From NCBI RefSeq assembly GCF_017311415.1, contig NZ_JAEKIS010000002.1:248001-312000 (forward strand): a DNA stretch of 64,000 nt. Direction: 5' to 3'. Positions 30,905-39,817 of the stretch are shown piece by piece. Within the stretch, counting starts at the first letter, position 1; every line of letters begins with the position of its first letter. The notes beneath the pieces are model-generated. The model saw nothing but the letters and a program-made list of their open reading frames with translations, was not told the origin of the DNA and ran no database searches. Both the position numbers and the translations under genes were made by a program. The DNA comes from Salipiger abyssi. GTDB lineage: Bacteria; Pseudomonadota; Alphaproteobacteria; Rhodobacterales; Rhodobacteraceae.

Positions 30905-32230
30905 ATGGACGCGACCACCGCCGCCACCGACGCAACCCTCTGGATCACCGCCGGCGCCATTCTGGTGCTGATCCTCCTCTCCGCCTTCTTCTCGGGCTCG
31001 GAGACCGCGCTCACCGCCGCCTCGCGCGGCAAGCTGCGCGCCGCTCAGGATCGCGGCTCCAAGGGTGCCGATACCGCGCTCAGGATCACCGAGGACAATG
31101 AGCGACTGATCGGCTCGGTGCTGCTCGGCAACAACCTGGTCAATATCCTCGCCACCTCGCTGGCCACCGCGCTCTTCACCTCGCTCTTCGGCGACAGCGG
31201 CGTGGCGCTGGCGACGCTGATCATGACGCTGCTGGTGCTGATCTTTGCCGAGGTGCTGCCCAAGACCTACGCCATCACCAATCCCGAGCTCGCCGCCAGC
31301 CGCGTCTCGGGTCCGATCTCAATGGTGATTCTGGTGTTCTCGCCCGTCGTGGCCGCCATCCGGGCCTTCGTGCGGCTGATGCTGCGCATTTTCGGCGTGC
31401 AGACCGATCCGGACAGTCAGATCCTCGCGGTGCGCGAGGAGATCGCCGGAGCGCTGCAACTGGGCCATTCCGAGGGCGTGGTCGAGAAGGAAGACCGCGA
31501 CCGCATCCTCGGCGCGCTCGATCTGGCCCAACGCACGGTCGAAGAAATCATGCTGCATCGCTCGAATATCGAGATGATCGACGCGGCAAACAGCCCCCGC
31601 GCGATCCTCCAGCAATGTCTGGAGAGCAACCACACCCGCCTGCCGATCTTCCGCGACGATCCCGAGAACATCATCGGCGTCGCCCATGCCAAGGATCTCA
31701 TGCGCGCCATGTACGAGACCATGGCCAAGGCCGGCGACCGCGGCTTCGAGGCGCTGGACGATTTCCGCATCGCCGATGTGATGATGAAGCCCTATTTTGT
31801 GCCCGACACCACCACGCTGGCCGATCAGATGCGCAATTTTCTGCGCAAACACACGCATTTCGCGCTGGTGGTCGACGAGTATGGCTCGCTCGAAGGGCTG
31901 CTGACGCTGGAGGACATCCTCGAAGAGATCGTCGGCGAGATCACCGACGAGCACGACCCGGATGCGGAACATCAGGTCAAGGCGGGCGACGATGGCTGGT
32001 ACTGGCTCGACGGCGCCATGACAATCCGCGACCTCAACCGCGCCACCGACTGGTCGCTGCCCGACGACGAGGCCAACACCATCGCCGGGCTGGTGATTCA
32101 CGAGGCGCAGATGATCCCCACCCCGGGCCAGCGCTTCAGCTTCCACGGCTTCCGCTTCGAGGTCATGGAGCGCGAACACAACCGGATCACCAAGCTGCGG
32201 GTACGGCCTCTGACTCCGGTCGCGGCCTGA
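30905..32230 (+). CDS. CNNM/CorC (HlyC) family membrane protein with CBS domains
   Basis: A 441-residue integral membrane protein of the CNNM/DUF21 group, probably a magnesium or other cation transport factor. The N-terminal DUF21 region has four membrane helices (about 10-190) with FFSGSETALTAASRGKL. CBS domains follow (about 215-345, ending in VVDEYGSLEGLLTLEDILEEIVGEI), then a CorC_HlyC domain (about 360-440). The ATG at 30905 was preferred over the frame open from 30779, which runs through the palindromes. Often annotated as hemolysin, but haemolytic function is unlikely. Confidence 0.92.
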   Translation: MDATTAATDATLWITAGAILVLILLSAFFSGSETALTAASRGKLRAAQDRGSKGADTALRITEDNERLIGSVLLGNNLVNILATSLATALFTSLFGDSGVALATLIMTLLVLIFAEVLPKTYAITNPELAASRVSGPISMVILVFSPVVAAIRAFVRLMLRIFGVQTDPDSQILAVREEIAGALQLGHSEGVVEKEDRDRILGALDLAQRTVEEIMLHRSNIEMIDAANSPRAILQQCLESNHTRLPIFRDDPENIIGVAHAKDLMRAMYETMAKAGDRGFEALDDFRIADVMMKPYFVPDTTTLADQMRNFLRKHTHFALVVDEYGSLEGLLTLEDILEEIVGEITDEHDPDAEHQVKAGDDGWYWLDGAMTIRDLNRATDWSLPDDEANTIAGLVIHEAQMIPTPGQRFSFHGFRFEVMEREHNRITKLRVRPLTPVAA

Positions 32231-32245
32231 GGGCGGGCAGCGCGA

Positions 32246-32479
32246 TCAGCCGTCGCAGGCACAGCCCGCGCCCTTGCGGCAGTTTTTGTCGCGGCTGATG
32301 CAGCTGTCGCCGCAGGCCTTGCCCTTGCGGCAGATCTTGCAGCAGGCGGCGAGCAGCGGCTTGCCGGTGCCAAGCATCTCGATCCGCTGCGACAGGCTCG
32401 GCTGGGGCAGCGCAGCGGAGGCCAGCGGCGACAGCGCAAGTGCCGCCGAAACAAGCAGGGACGTGATCGTCGAGATCAT
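32246..32479 (-). CDS. Secreted cysteine-rich peptide (77 aa)
   Basis: A 77-residue protein with a signal peptide (MISTITSLLVSAALALSPLASA) and a mature part with eight cysteines, clustered as CC-x2-C-x5-C-x3-C-x6-C-x5-C-x1-C. The pattern KGKACGDSCISRDKNCRKGAGCAC recurs, from my memory, in small exported proteins of many proteobacteria; function unknown. Metal binding or disulfide-stabilised folding are both possible. It is convergent with the CNNM gene and divergent from the nucleotidyltransferase gene. Confidence 0.75.
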   Translation of the reverse strand: MISTITSLLVSAALALSPLASAALPQPSLSQRIEMLGTGKPLLAACCKICRKGKACGDSCISRDKNCRKGAGCACDG

Positions 32480-32510
32480 GTTTGCGCCTTTTCACGCCAG
32501 GTTTTCGTGA

Positions 32511-32530
32511 AATATTAACAAATATTAACA
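32511..32530. repeat. Two tandem copies of a 10-bp AT-rich unit
   Basis: AATATTAACA is repeated twice in direct succession in the AT-rich divergent promoter region 32480-32606, which stands out from the GC-rich surroundings. Its TTAA cores are 6 nt apart, not the 7 nt of a CtrA site. Confidence 0.7.
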
Positions 32531-32606
32531 GCGCTTACGAACAAGTTTACAAAATCTATACCAAAAAACACGTACAGGTTGCCGGAACTCGGATATAAGG
32601 GCCGCC

Positions 32607-33212
32607 ATGGGAGGAATCGCTGTTCTGATTCCCGCCGCCGGTGCGAGTCGCCGTATGCGCGGGACCGATAAGCTGCTGATGGATGTCGGGGGCCAACCGC
32701 TCCTGCGTCGTCAGGCAGAGGCGGCGCTTGTCGCCGCAGATCATGTCGTTGTGGCCCTGCCGGGCCACGACCATCCCCGCGCCAAGGCCCTGAGCGGCCT
32801 GCCGGTGCAGGTTGTCGAAGTTCCCGATGCCGATCTGGGTATGTCCTCCGCGCTGCGGCGCGGTGTCAGTCTGCTGCCGCCCGGCATCGACGCGGTGATG
32901 ATCCTGCCGGCCGACATGCCGGACATCACCACCGCCGATCTGAGGCGCGTCATCGCCGCGTTCCGCACGGTACCGCGCCCGACGATCCAACAGGCCACCG
33001 CCGAGGATGGCACGCCGGGTCACCCGGTGCTATTCCCCGCCGACTGCTTCTCTGCACTGCTGGCGCTTAGCGGCGATATGGGGGCCAAGGCGGTGCTGCT
33101 GGCCAATGCGCATCGGGTCCGTTACGTGCCGCTGCCCGGACGCGGGGCGCTCACCGATCTCGATACGCCCGAGGCGTGGCGCGACTGGGAGGCGACGCGG
33201 GCGGCGGTCTGA
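32607..33212 (+). CDS. MobA/MocA-like nucleotidyltransferase
   Basis: A 201-residue NTP transferase that probably attaches CMP or GMP to molybdopterin. The start LIPAAGASRRMRGTDKLL is the nucleotide-binding loop and MILPADMPDIT supplies the metal-binding Asp. DGTPGHPVLF is the family loop after it. Residues in the RxMGxxKxLL loop (here RRMRGTDKLL) resemble MocA-type CTP enzymes more than MobA, but specificity cannot be fixed. It is next to a glycerate kinase gene on the other strand; no molybdoenzyme gene is near. Confidence 0.85.
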   Translation: MGGIAVLIPAAGASRRMRGTDKLLMDVGGQPLLRRQAEAALVAADHVVVALPGHDHPRAKALSGLPVQVVEVPDADLGMSSALRRGVSLLPPGIDAVMILPADMPDITTADLRRVIAAFRTVPRPTIQQATAEDGTPGHPVLFPADCFSALLALSGDMGAKAVLLANAHRVRYVPLPGRGALTDLDTPEAWRDWEATRAAV

Positions 33213-33266
33213 CCCGATCGGCACCGGCATGCGAACGGTGGGCAGGAATTGCCCAACCGGTACGTC

Positions 33267-34538
33267 CTATTCCGGCGCTCTGATCAGGATGGCGCGGAAA
33301 TCGTTCACATTCGTCCCGGTTGGACCGGGTACGAAGAGCGCGCTCACGCGGTCGAAGGCGCTCCAGGCGTCGTTGCGCGAAAGCGCCGTCATCGCATCAT
33401 CGCCGGTGTCGCGCAGCCGCGCAGCCGTACCGGCATCAGCAAAGGCCCCGGCATTGTCCTCGGACCCGTCGATCCCGTCGGTATCGGCGGCCAGCGCGTG
33501 CACGCCCGCCACCCCGTCGATCGCATGGGCGAAGGCCAGCAGAAACTCGGTATTGCGCCCGCCGCGCCCGCCTTCGCCGCGCAGCGTCACCGTGGTCTCG
33601 CCGCCCGAGAGCAGTACTACCGGCGGCGCAAAGGGCCGACCCCGTGCCGCCACCTCGCGGGCAATGGCCGCATGCACGAGCCCCACGTCGCGCGCCTCGC
33701 CCTCGACCGAATCCGACAGGATCGCCGCCGGCACCCCCGCCGCTTCGGCCTTGCGCGCGGCGGCTTCCAGCGACAGCCGTGCCGAGGCCACTACATGCAC
33801 CTCGTTGCGGGCAAAGACCGGGTCGTCCGGCATCGGCGCCGCCGAGGCTTCGCTGCGGATATGCGCCAGCACGCGCTCGGGCAGCGCGATGTTCCAGGCC
33901 TCGACCATGCCGAGCGCCGTCTTTGCATCCACCGCGTCGGGCACCGTGGGGCCGGAGGCGACCTGGGCGGGATCGTCGCCCGGCACATCCGAGACGATCA
34001 GGCTCACCACCCGCGCCGGCGCGCAGGCTGCCGCCAGCCGCCCGCCCTTGATCCGGCTCGCATGCTTGCGGATGGCGTTCATCACGCCAATAGGTGCGCC
34101 AGAGCCCAGCAGCGCCCGGTTCAGCGCCTGTTCGTCCTCCAGCGTCAGCCCCTCGGGCGGCGCCGGCAGCAGCGCCGAGCCGCCGCCGCAGACCAGCGCC
34201 ACGACGAGATCGTCCTCCGTGAGCCCCGCGACCGCCTCGAACAGCGCCGCACTGGCGTCGAGCCCCGCCGCGTCGGGCACCGGATGCGCGGCTTCCATCA
34301 CCCGGAGCTGCGCGCAGGGCGCGGCATAGCCGTAACGCGTTATGACCACGCCCTCGACCGGCCCGTCCCAGAGCCGCTCGAAGGCGGCCGCGAGCTGCGC
34401 CGCCCCCTTGCCGAGCCCGATCACCACGGTGCGCCCCTTCGGCCGCTCCGGAAGCGCCGCGCGCAGCGCGAGCTCGGGGTCGGCGGCAGCGACCGCAGCC
34501 TCGAAGAGCCCGGTCAGGAAAAGCCGTTCATCCTGCAT
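33267..34538 (-). CDS. Glycerate 2-kinase, MOFRL/GckA-TtuD type
   Basis: Phosphorylates D-glycerate to 2-phosphoglycerate. The 423-residue protein has GLGKGAAQLAAAFE, VCGGGSALLPAP, the SDVPGDDPAQVASGPTVPD core and the C-terminal MOFRL motif region VLLSGGETTVTLRGEGGRGGRNTEFLLA followed by DTDGIDGSEDNAGAFAD. Length and motifs are complete. In Rhodobacterales such enzymes serve glyoxylate, tartrate or serine-cycle metabolism. It lies 24 nt downstream of a reduced acyl-CoA synthetase-like gene in the same direction, so the two may be co-transcribed. Confidence 0.93.
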   Translation of the reverse strand: MQDERLFLTGLFEAAVAAADPELALRAALPERPKGRTVVIGLGKGAAQLAAAFERLWDGPVEGVVITRYGYAAPCAQLRVMEAAHPVPDAAGLDASAALFEAVAGLTEDDLVVALVCGGGSALLPAPPEGLTLEDEQALNRALLGSGAPIGVMNAIRKHASRIKGGRLAAACAPARVVSLIVSDVPGDDPAQVASGPTVPDAVDAKTALGMVEAWNIALPERVLAHIRSEASAAPMPDDPVFARNEVHVVASARLSLEAAARKAEAAGVPAAILSDSVEGEARDVGLVHAAIAREVAARGRPFAPPVVLLSGGETTVTLRGEGGRGGRNTEFLLAFAHAIDGVAGVHALAADTDGIDGSEDNAGAFADAGTAARLRDTGDDAMTALSRNDAWSAFDRVSALFVPGPTGTNVNDFRAILIRAPE

Positions 34539-34562
34539 GCGTGATGTCCTTCGCCTTCGTCC

Positions 34563-36281
34563 TCAGCCGCCCGCCGCTCGGATCCGCAGCCCGCTGGCCA
34601 GCGCCCTCCCGCGCCCGCCGGGGCGAAAGCCGAGCTCCAGCTCGGCAACGGTCCCGCCCTGGGCGACGACGTAATCCTGCACCGAGAGCAGCGCGGGAAC
34701 AACCGCCGCCACCTCCTCGCTCGACATCGGCAGCGACGAGAGCAGCGCCTGCGCCTCGCCCTCACGCAGCGGCAGCAGGCCCGAGACATGCGCCGCGCCG
34801 ATGCGGAAGGTCATAACATAACCATAGGCCGGATCCGCTGCGAGATGCAGATGCAGTTCGGTGCCTTCCGGCGGTGTGTCGGCGGCGAGCAGATGCACGC
34901 CGCGCGCCGCCAGCGTCGCCGTCGCGGCGGAGGGGTCGGCACCGTCGGGAGGTGTCGCGCCGCCAGCGGCGGGCATGAAGAGCGGCGCCGGATGGCGCAG
35001 CGGCCCGCCCAGCGTGACGCAGGCGGCCAGCGCCTCAAGCGCCGCGGCAAGCCCCGCCAGCGGGATCAGTTTCTGCTCGATCAGCGCCTCGGCGCGGGAT
35101 TCGGGCAGGCCCTCCGGCAGGGTCGAGACGATTGCCAGCGGCATGCCGACACGGGCCCGGGCGGCACCGGCCGCTTCGGTCACCCGTCGCCAGGTCTCGT
35201 CATCGCACAGCTCCTCGCGCGGGCAGTCGAGCACCACCAGGGTCAGCACAGCCCCACCAGACATCACTTCGGTAAAAACCCGGGCCAGATGGGGCACCGG
35301 CCGGCCGGCGGCGGCGCCGCATTCCAGCGGGTTTTCCACCACCGCACGCGGCTCGAGATCCTCGGCCAACACCCGCCGCTGCGCCTCGGAGAACGGGGCG
35401 AAGCTCAGCCCGTGCAGCGTCGCCATATCCTTCACCATCTGCGCGGTACCGCCGGTGCAGGCGACCGCCGCCAGCGCGTTGGCCGGCAGCGCCCCCATCA
35501 CATGCAGCACCTTCAGCGCCTCCAGCAGCGCCTCGGGACTGCGCAGCCGCGCCATGCCGCCGCGCGCGATCAGCGCCGTGGCACCGGCATCTTCACCGGA
35601 CCGCAACACGACCACCGGCTTGCCCAGCCGCTCCGCCGTCTTCGCGAGCGCAAGAAACGCTTCCGGATCACCCAGTTCCTCGGCCTGAATGCCCAGAGCG
35701 GTGATGCGGTCATCGTGCAACAGCGCCTCGCCCAGCCGCGCCAGGCCTGTCTGTGCCGCGCCGGCAGCCGCCACGACAATGCAGGCAATGGGCAGGCCGC
35801 GGCGCTGCATGGAAAGGCTCTGCGCCAGACTGGCACTGCGTGCGAGAATCGCCACGCCGCGCTTGACCGGGCGAAGCCCGTGCGCGCCCTCCCAGACCGG
35901 TGCGCGCTCCAGCGCGTTGACGATGCCCTTGCAACCCGGCCCCAGCACCGGCATCCGCCCGGCCGCTGCAGCGAGATCCTGCGGTTCTACCTGCCCCGCG
36001 CACATCGCCCCGCCGGCGCCGCGCGCGGCAAGCGCCGCAACCGCCGCGATGGCCGCCTCGCCATCGAATTCCACAAACGCGCTGTCCGGAGGCGCCGGCA
36101 GACGGTCGATGCTTTCGAAGCTGCGCATCTCCATCACCGAGCCTGCCCCTGGGACCACCGGCCAGATATCCCAGACATAGCCCATGGCGCGCAGATTGCC
36201 GATCACCCCACGGCACCAGACCTCAGACCCGATCAAAGCGATCGAGCGCGGTGTCAAAAGGCGTGAATAGTCTCGCGTCAT
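34563..36281 (-). CDS. ADP-forming acyl-CoA synthetase-like protein with incomplete ATP-grasp part
   Basis: A 572-residue relative of NDP-forming acetyl/acyl-CoA synthetases, which are usually about 700 residues. It has an N-terminal CoA-binding domain (LLTPRSIALIGSEVWCRGVIGNL, 1-130) and two succinyl-CoA-ligase-like regions (about 135-430). The tail (about 485-572: DPAYGYVMTFRIG, LPLREGEAQALLSSLP, ELELGFRPGGRGRALASGLRI) matches only the C-terminal half of the ATP-grasp domain; the nucleotide-binding lobe is absent. It may have lost ATP-driven ligation and act as a CoA-transfer or binding protein. It precedes glycerate kinase. Confidence 0.78.
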   Translation of the reverse strand: MTRDYSRLLTPRSIALIGSEVWCRGVIGNLRAMGYVWDIWPVVPGAGSVMEMRSFESIDRLPAPPDSAFVEFDGEAAIAAVAALAARGAGGAMCAGQVEPQDLAAAAGRMPVLGPGCKGIVNALERAPVWEGAHGLRPVKRGVAILARSASLAQSLSMQRRGLPIACIVVAAAGAAQTGLARLGEALLHDDRITALGIQAEELGDPEAFLALAKTAERLGKPVVVLRSGEDAGATALIARGGMARLRSPEALLEALKVLHVMGALPANALAAVACTGGTAQMVKDMATLHGLSFAPFSEAQRRVLAEDLEPRAVVENPLECGAAAGRPVPHLARVFTEVMSGGAVLTLVVLDCPREELCDDETWRRVTEAAGAARARVGMPLAIVSTLPEGLPESRAEALIEQKLIPLAGLAAALEALAACVTLGGPLRHPAPLFMPAAGGATPPDGADPSAATATLAARGVHLLAADTPPEGTELHLHLAADPAYGYVMTFRIGAAHVSGLLPLREGEAQALLSSLPMSSEEVAAVVPALLSVQDYVVAQGGTVAELELGFRPGGRGRALASGLRIRAAGG

Positions 36282-36433
36282 TCGGTCGGTTTCAGGTTCA
36301 CAGATGCCTCTCCCCGCATCCCGAATGAAAGTTTTGCGTGAAACTGCAAGCGGTTGCGAGCCTTTTCAAGCAATTGACGCAACGGAAATCCATGGCTGCC
36401 GCATTATTCAGCGTGGTGGCGGGCCGGCACATG

Positions 36434-36883
36434 TTAAACACCGTCGAGGCGCCGCAGGTCATACCCGTACCAGTCGAGGATCTCGCGCGCGGCGTGCAGC
36501 CGCTCTCCCGGCGCGCCGCCGCGGTCCATGATCCAGACTCGCGCGCCGGCGGGGTCGCCCATCGCCGCCGTCCGGTTGTCGGCATCGAGCCAGTGTACCC
36601 AGACCGTCTGGCCCGCCAGTTCGAACCGACCCGCGCCGCGCGTCGCCATCGGCATCGCCACCCCGTCGAGTGACATGGCCCGCTCGGAAAAACGCAGCCG
36701 CGTACCTGGCGCCACACCCGCGCCCTGCACCACCACCCACTCGCCCGCGAGCCGCGCCGCGGTGGCGTCGGCCTGGCTCGCCACCGGCGCGGTGGGGTTG
36801 CGCAGCGGAATCGTCACCTGCGGCAGGTCCGGCGCCCCTGAGCAGGCCGAAAGCAGCAGCAGCGCCGCGAACGCGCGCCTCAC
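36434..36883 (-). CDS. Small lipoprotein with META/lipocalin-like domain
   Basis: A 149-residue exported lipoprotein. The N-terminus MRRAFAALLLLSAC is a lipoprotein signal with Cys14 as the modified residue. The mature part (ARLAGEWVVVQGAGVAPGTRLRFSERAMSLDG and MATRGAGRFELAGQTVWVHWLD) looks like a small beta-barrel of the HslJ/META or lipocalin-like kind; this is a weak resemblance. It starts with GTG overlapping the SGNH hydrolase stop (GTGA), so the two genes are coupled. Confidence 0.72.
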   Translation of the reverse strand: MRRAFAALLLLSACSGAPDLPQVTIPLRNPTAPVASQADATAARLAGEWVVVQGAGVAPGTRLRFSERAMSLDGVAMPMATRGAGRFELAGQTVWVHWLDADNRTAAMGDPAGARVWIMDRGGAPGERLHAAREILDWYGYDLRRLDGV

Positions 36884-37515
36884 TGCAACCGCTCCAGCGC
36901 GCTGCGCGCCTGCTCCGCCATCACAGCGCCGAATCTCTCATGTTGCTCCGCCTCCCAATGCACGCCATCGCCTTGCGAGACCGAGACATGCGCGCCGGCC
37001 TCGACAAAGCCGCAACCGTGGCGCTCGGCCACCGCGCGCATATGCGCTTCGAGCCCGGCCTGCCGCGCCTCGGCGCCGGCGAAGACATCCGTGAGCGTGC
37101 CGGTCTCGCGCACCGGAGCCGGGCAGACGATCAGCTCGCCCCGCGTGACCGCCTCGGCCCGGGTGGCGAGCAGGATGCGCTCGACCGAGCGCGCGATCTC
37201 GTAGGCGCTGACCGAGAACCGGTTCTTGAGATCGTTTGTCCCAAGCATCAGGATCATCAGGTCAATCGGCTTGTGGCTGTGAAGGACGGCCGGCAACACC
37301 TTGATACCGTTTCGCTCTCCGCCTTCTACCGGATCGTCGTGAACGGTGGTGCGCCCAGGCAGGCCCTCGGAAATCACCTCATGCCCGGCGCCCAGGGCAC
37401 GCGCCATGACCTCGGGCCAGCGCTGCGCGCGCTGGTGCCTCTCCGATACGCCCGCGATGCGCATCGGTCGGGTGCCATGCGTGTTGCTGTCGCCATAACA
37501 AAGGATCACGCTCAT
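36880..37515 (-). CDS. SGNH/GDSL hydrolase
   Basis: A 211-residue esterase-like hydrolase. SGNH block I is ILCYGDSNTHG with the catalytic Ser, block III is LMLGTNDLKNRF with the oxyanion Asn, and block V is DGVHWEAEQHERFG with catalytic Asp and His. The ATG at 37515 gives the family N-terminus; the longer frame upstream covers a divergent gene. Without a signal peptide it is probably cytoplasmic, acting on acylated sugars or lipids. It is co-translated with the lipoprotein gene downstream. Confidence 0.9.
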   Translation of the reverse strand: MSVILCYGDSNTHGTRPMRIAGVSERHQRAQRWPEVMARALGAGHEVISEGLPGRTTVHDDPVEGGERNGIKVLPAVLHSHKPIDLMILMLGTNDLKNRFSVSAYEIARSVERILLATRAEAVTRGELIVCPAPVRETGTLTDVFAGAEARQAGLEAHMRAVAERHGCGFVEAGAHVSVSQGDGVHWEAEQHERFGAVMAEQARSALERLQ

Positions 37516-37681
37516 CCCGCCTGCCCACCCCGGTTCTGCCTGTTGCGGCACAGAGTGATCAACCGCGCCGGGATACGCAAGAGCGCCGGTCGCCCGATTT
37601 CCGCTCCAATTCCGTTCAAAAGCCGCCTTGTTTACGGAATAGAAAAATCTTCCGGCCAGAGTGTCCGGGAGGAGGAGCGCC

Positions 37682-37927
37682 ATGAACCGGCCTATCACAG
37701 AGAGGGTGACCGCCTTTCCGGTCACGGGTTTTCCAACATCCGCGCCGCAGCCTGACGCTGCAGCCGCTCCGCGGGCGCGCCTGTTCTCGCTCATGCGTCA
37801 GCAAGATAGCCAGACGCGCAGCGCCGGTTTCGTCGAGGAGCGGGTGATCTCTCCGTATTTCGCGCGGGCCTTTCAGGAACGGGCGGTGGCGTCATTCCGC
37901 CATCCGCCGGCCCTGAGGCAAGACTAA
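37682..37927 (+). CDS. Hypothetical protein, 81 aa
   Basis: An 81-residue basic protein I do not recognise, with no membrane segment. GGAGGAG lies five bases before the ATG, a strong ribosome binding site in this genome. The middle part ([42 protein letters not shown]) looks amphipathic. Its stop overlaps the stop of the convergent rlmE gene by 4 nt. It is divergent from the SGNH hydrolase gene. Coding status rests on the start signal and open frame. Confidence 0.55.
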   Translation: MNRPITERVTAFPVTGFPTSAPQPDAAAAPRARLFSLMRQQDSQTRSAGFVEERVISPYFARAFQERAVASFRHPPALRQD

Positions 37928-38640
37928 CCGCGAAACCCCGTCGCGACCACGAATTTTTCCGAAGAATCAGAACGACTTGCCGGCGGCTTCACATTCGCCA
38001 CCTTGTCGAAGCGCTGCTTCAGCAGCGCCTGAAGCCCCTGTTCCGCACCGCCCGCCAGCACCTTGGCGACAAAGGTGCCGCCCACTTCCAGCACGTCAAA
38101 GGCCAGCTCCGCCGCCGCCTCGCACAGTGCCACGATGCGCAGGTGATCCGTCTGCTTGTGGCCCGAGGACGATGCCGCCATGTCCGACATCACCACATCC
38201 GCCTTGCCGCCGAGCCAGGCCTTGACCTTGTCGTCGGCGCCGTCCTCCATGAAATCGAGCTGGTGGATCTCGGCGCCCGGCACCGGCAGCACCTCTTGCA
38301 GATCGACCCCCAGGACATAGCCCTGCGGCTTGTTCTTCTTCTCTCCCAGCGCGTTCACCCGGGGCACCGCCACCTGACACCAGCCGCCCGGCGCACAGCC
38401 GAGATCGACCACCCGCGCGCCGGGCTTCAGGAAATGGAATTTCTCGTCCAGCTCCAGAATCTTGAAGGCCGCGCGCCCGCGATAGCCCTCGTCCTTGGCG
38501 CGCTTCACATAAGGATCGTTCAACTGCCGTTGCAGCCAGCGCGTCGAGCTGAGCTTGCGCCCGCGCGCCGTCTTGACCTTGACCTTCAGGTCGCGCTGAC
38601 CGCGCCCGGAGGTGTTCTTTCCCGATGGGGGCTTTGCCAT
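37924..38640 (-). CDS. rlmE: 23S rRNA (uridine-2'-O)-methyltransferase
   Basis: FtsJ-type SAM-dependent methyltransferase modifying U2552 of 23S rRNA. The 238-residue protein has a basic N-terminal extension ([24 protein letters not shown]), [15 protein letters not shown] (SAM loop), [18 protein letters not shown] and [10 protein letters not shown], which carry the K-D-K-E catalytic set. Two adjacent in-frame ATG codons (38646 and 38640) follow GGAAAGG; the second gives the family N-terminus, the first is possible. It lies downstream of a MoxR gene in the same direction. Confidence 0.95.
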   Translation of the reverse strand: MAKPPSGKNTSGRGQRDLKVKVKTARGRKLSSTRWLQRQLNDPYVKRAKDEGYRGRAAFKILELDEKFHFLKPGARVVDLGCAPGGWCQVAVPRVNALGEKKNKPQGYVLGVDLQEVLPVPGAEIHQLDFMEDGADDKVKAWLGGKADVVMSDMAASSSGHKQTDHLRIVALCEAAAELAFDVLEVGGTFVAKVLAGGAEQGLQALLKQRFDKVANVKPPASRSDSSEKFVVATGFRG

Positions 38641-38706
38641 GGCCATGCCGCCTTTCCGCAACTCTTCGGGGTCACATGGCCCCATCGCGACTATTCTGCA
38701 ACCAGA

Positions 38707-39615
38707 TCAGCCCGGTTCCAATGACGCTTTCGCCTCTTTCAGCAGCCGCGCCGCCTCCGAGCCCTGAATCTTCGCGATATCGTCCTGATATTTCAGGATC
38801 GCCCCCAGCGTGTCCGAGATCACCTCGGGCGAGAGATCGACCACATCCAGCGCCAGCAGGCATTTCGCCCAGTCGATGGTCTCCGCCACGCCCGGCTTCT
38901 TGAAGATATCCTCGGTGCGCAGCGCCTGCACAAAGGCGACGATCTCGCGGCTGAGCTGCTCGGCCAGATGCGGCTCGCGCGCATGCAGGATCTCGACCTC
39001 GCGGGCGAAATCCGGGTAGTCGACCCAGTGATAGAGGCAGCGGCGCTTGAGCGCGTCATGCACCTCGCGCGTGCGGTTCGAAGTCAGCACCACGATGGGC
39101 GGCTCGGGCGCGGTGATCGTGCCGAGCTCGGGGATGGTCACCTGAAAATCGCTGAGCGCCTCCAGCAGAAACGCCTCGAAGGGCTCGTCGGTGCGGTCGA
39201 GCTCGTCGATGAGCAGCACCGGCGCGCCATTCGCATCGGGCCGCATTGCCTGCAAGAGCGGTCGCTCGACCAGATAATCCGGCCCGAACAGCTCTTTCTG
39301 GAGGATCTCACGGTCGGCATCACCCTGCGCTTCCGCCGTGCGGATGGCGATCATCTGGGCGGGAAAGTTCCACTCATAGACCGCGCTCGCCGCGTCCAGC
39401 CCCTCATAGCATTGCAGACGGATCAGCCGGCGCCCCAGCGACGCGGCCAGCGCCTTGGCGATCTCGGTCTTGCCGACGCCGGCCTCGCCTTCGAGAAACA
39501 GCGGGCGGCCGAGCTTTAGCGACAGGAACACGACGGTGGCCAGCGCCCGGCCGCAGACATAGCCCGTCTGCGACAGCATCGCCTGCACATCGTCGATGGA
39601 ATTGGGGTTTTGCAT
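38707..39615 (-). CDS. MoxR-family AAA+ ATPase
   Basis: A 302-residue ATPase of the MoxR type, chaperones that insert metals or assemble protein complexes. Walker A is GEAGVGKTE near residue 43, Walker B is LLIDELDR, sensor 1 is VLTSNRTREV and an arginine finger region follows. The sequence is closest to the CoxD subgroup. These genes normally stand next to a von Willebrand A domain gene (CoxE-like), which is absent here; the next gene downstream is rlmE. The partner must be elsewhere if it exists. Confidence 0.9.
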   Translation of the reverse strand: MQNPNSIDDVQAMLSQTGYVCGRALATVVFLSLKLGRPLFLEGEAGVGKTEIAKALAASLGRRLIRLQCYEGLDAASAVYEWNFPAQMIAIRTAEAQGDADREILQKELFGPDYLVERPLLQAMRPDANGAPVLLIDELDRTDEPFEAFLLEALSDFQVTIPELGTITAPEPPIVVLTSNRTREVHDALKRRCLYHWVDYPDFAREVEILHAREPHLAEQLSREIVAFVQALRTEDIFKKPGVAETIDWAKCLLALDVVDLSPEVISDTLGAILKYQDDIAKIQGSEAARLLKEAKASLEPG

Positions 39616-39817
39616 GAGGCCTCCTCCTGCCCTCCGGCTTGCCCGCCCCGACCGGCCCGGTCAATACCCACAAGGTCGCAGAGCGCCGCCCGCAGATTGA
39701 CGACACGGCAGCGAGATGCGATGATTTCGGCAAGTTAGAAAGCCATGGCGGAGCAACCGCCGGGCGGTCAGGCGCAGCGGGCAGACCCATGGGCAACGAT
39801 TTCGCGGGAGCGCAGCC

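Noticed and set aside
32511-32530. CtrA-binding site
   Set aside because: The TTAA cores are 6 nt apart, whereas CtrA sites need 7; it is reported only as a tandem repeat.
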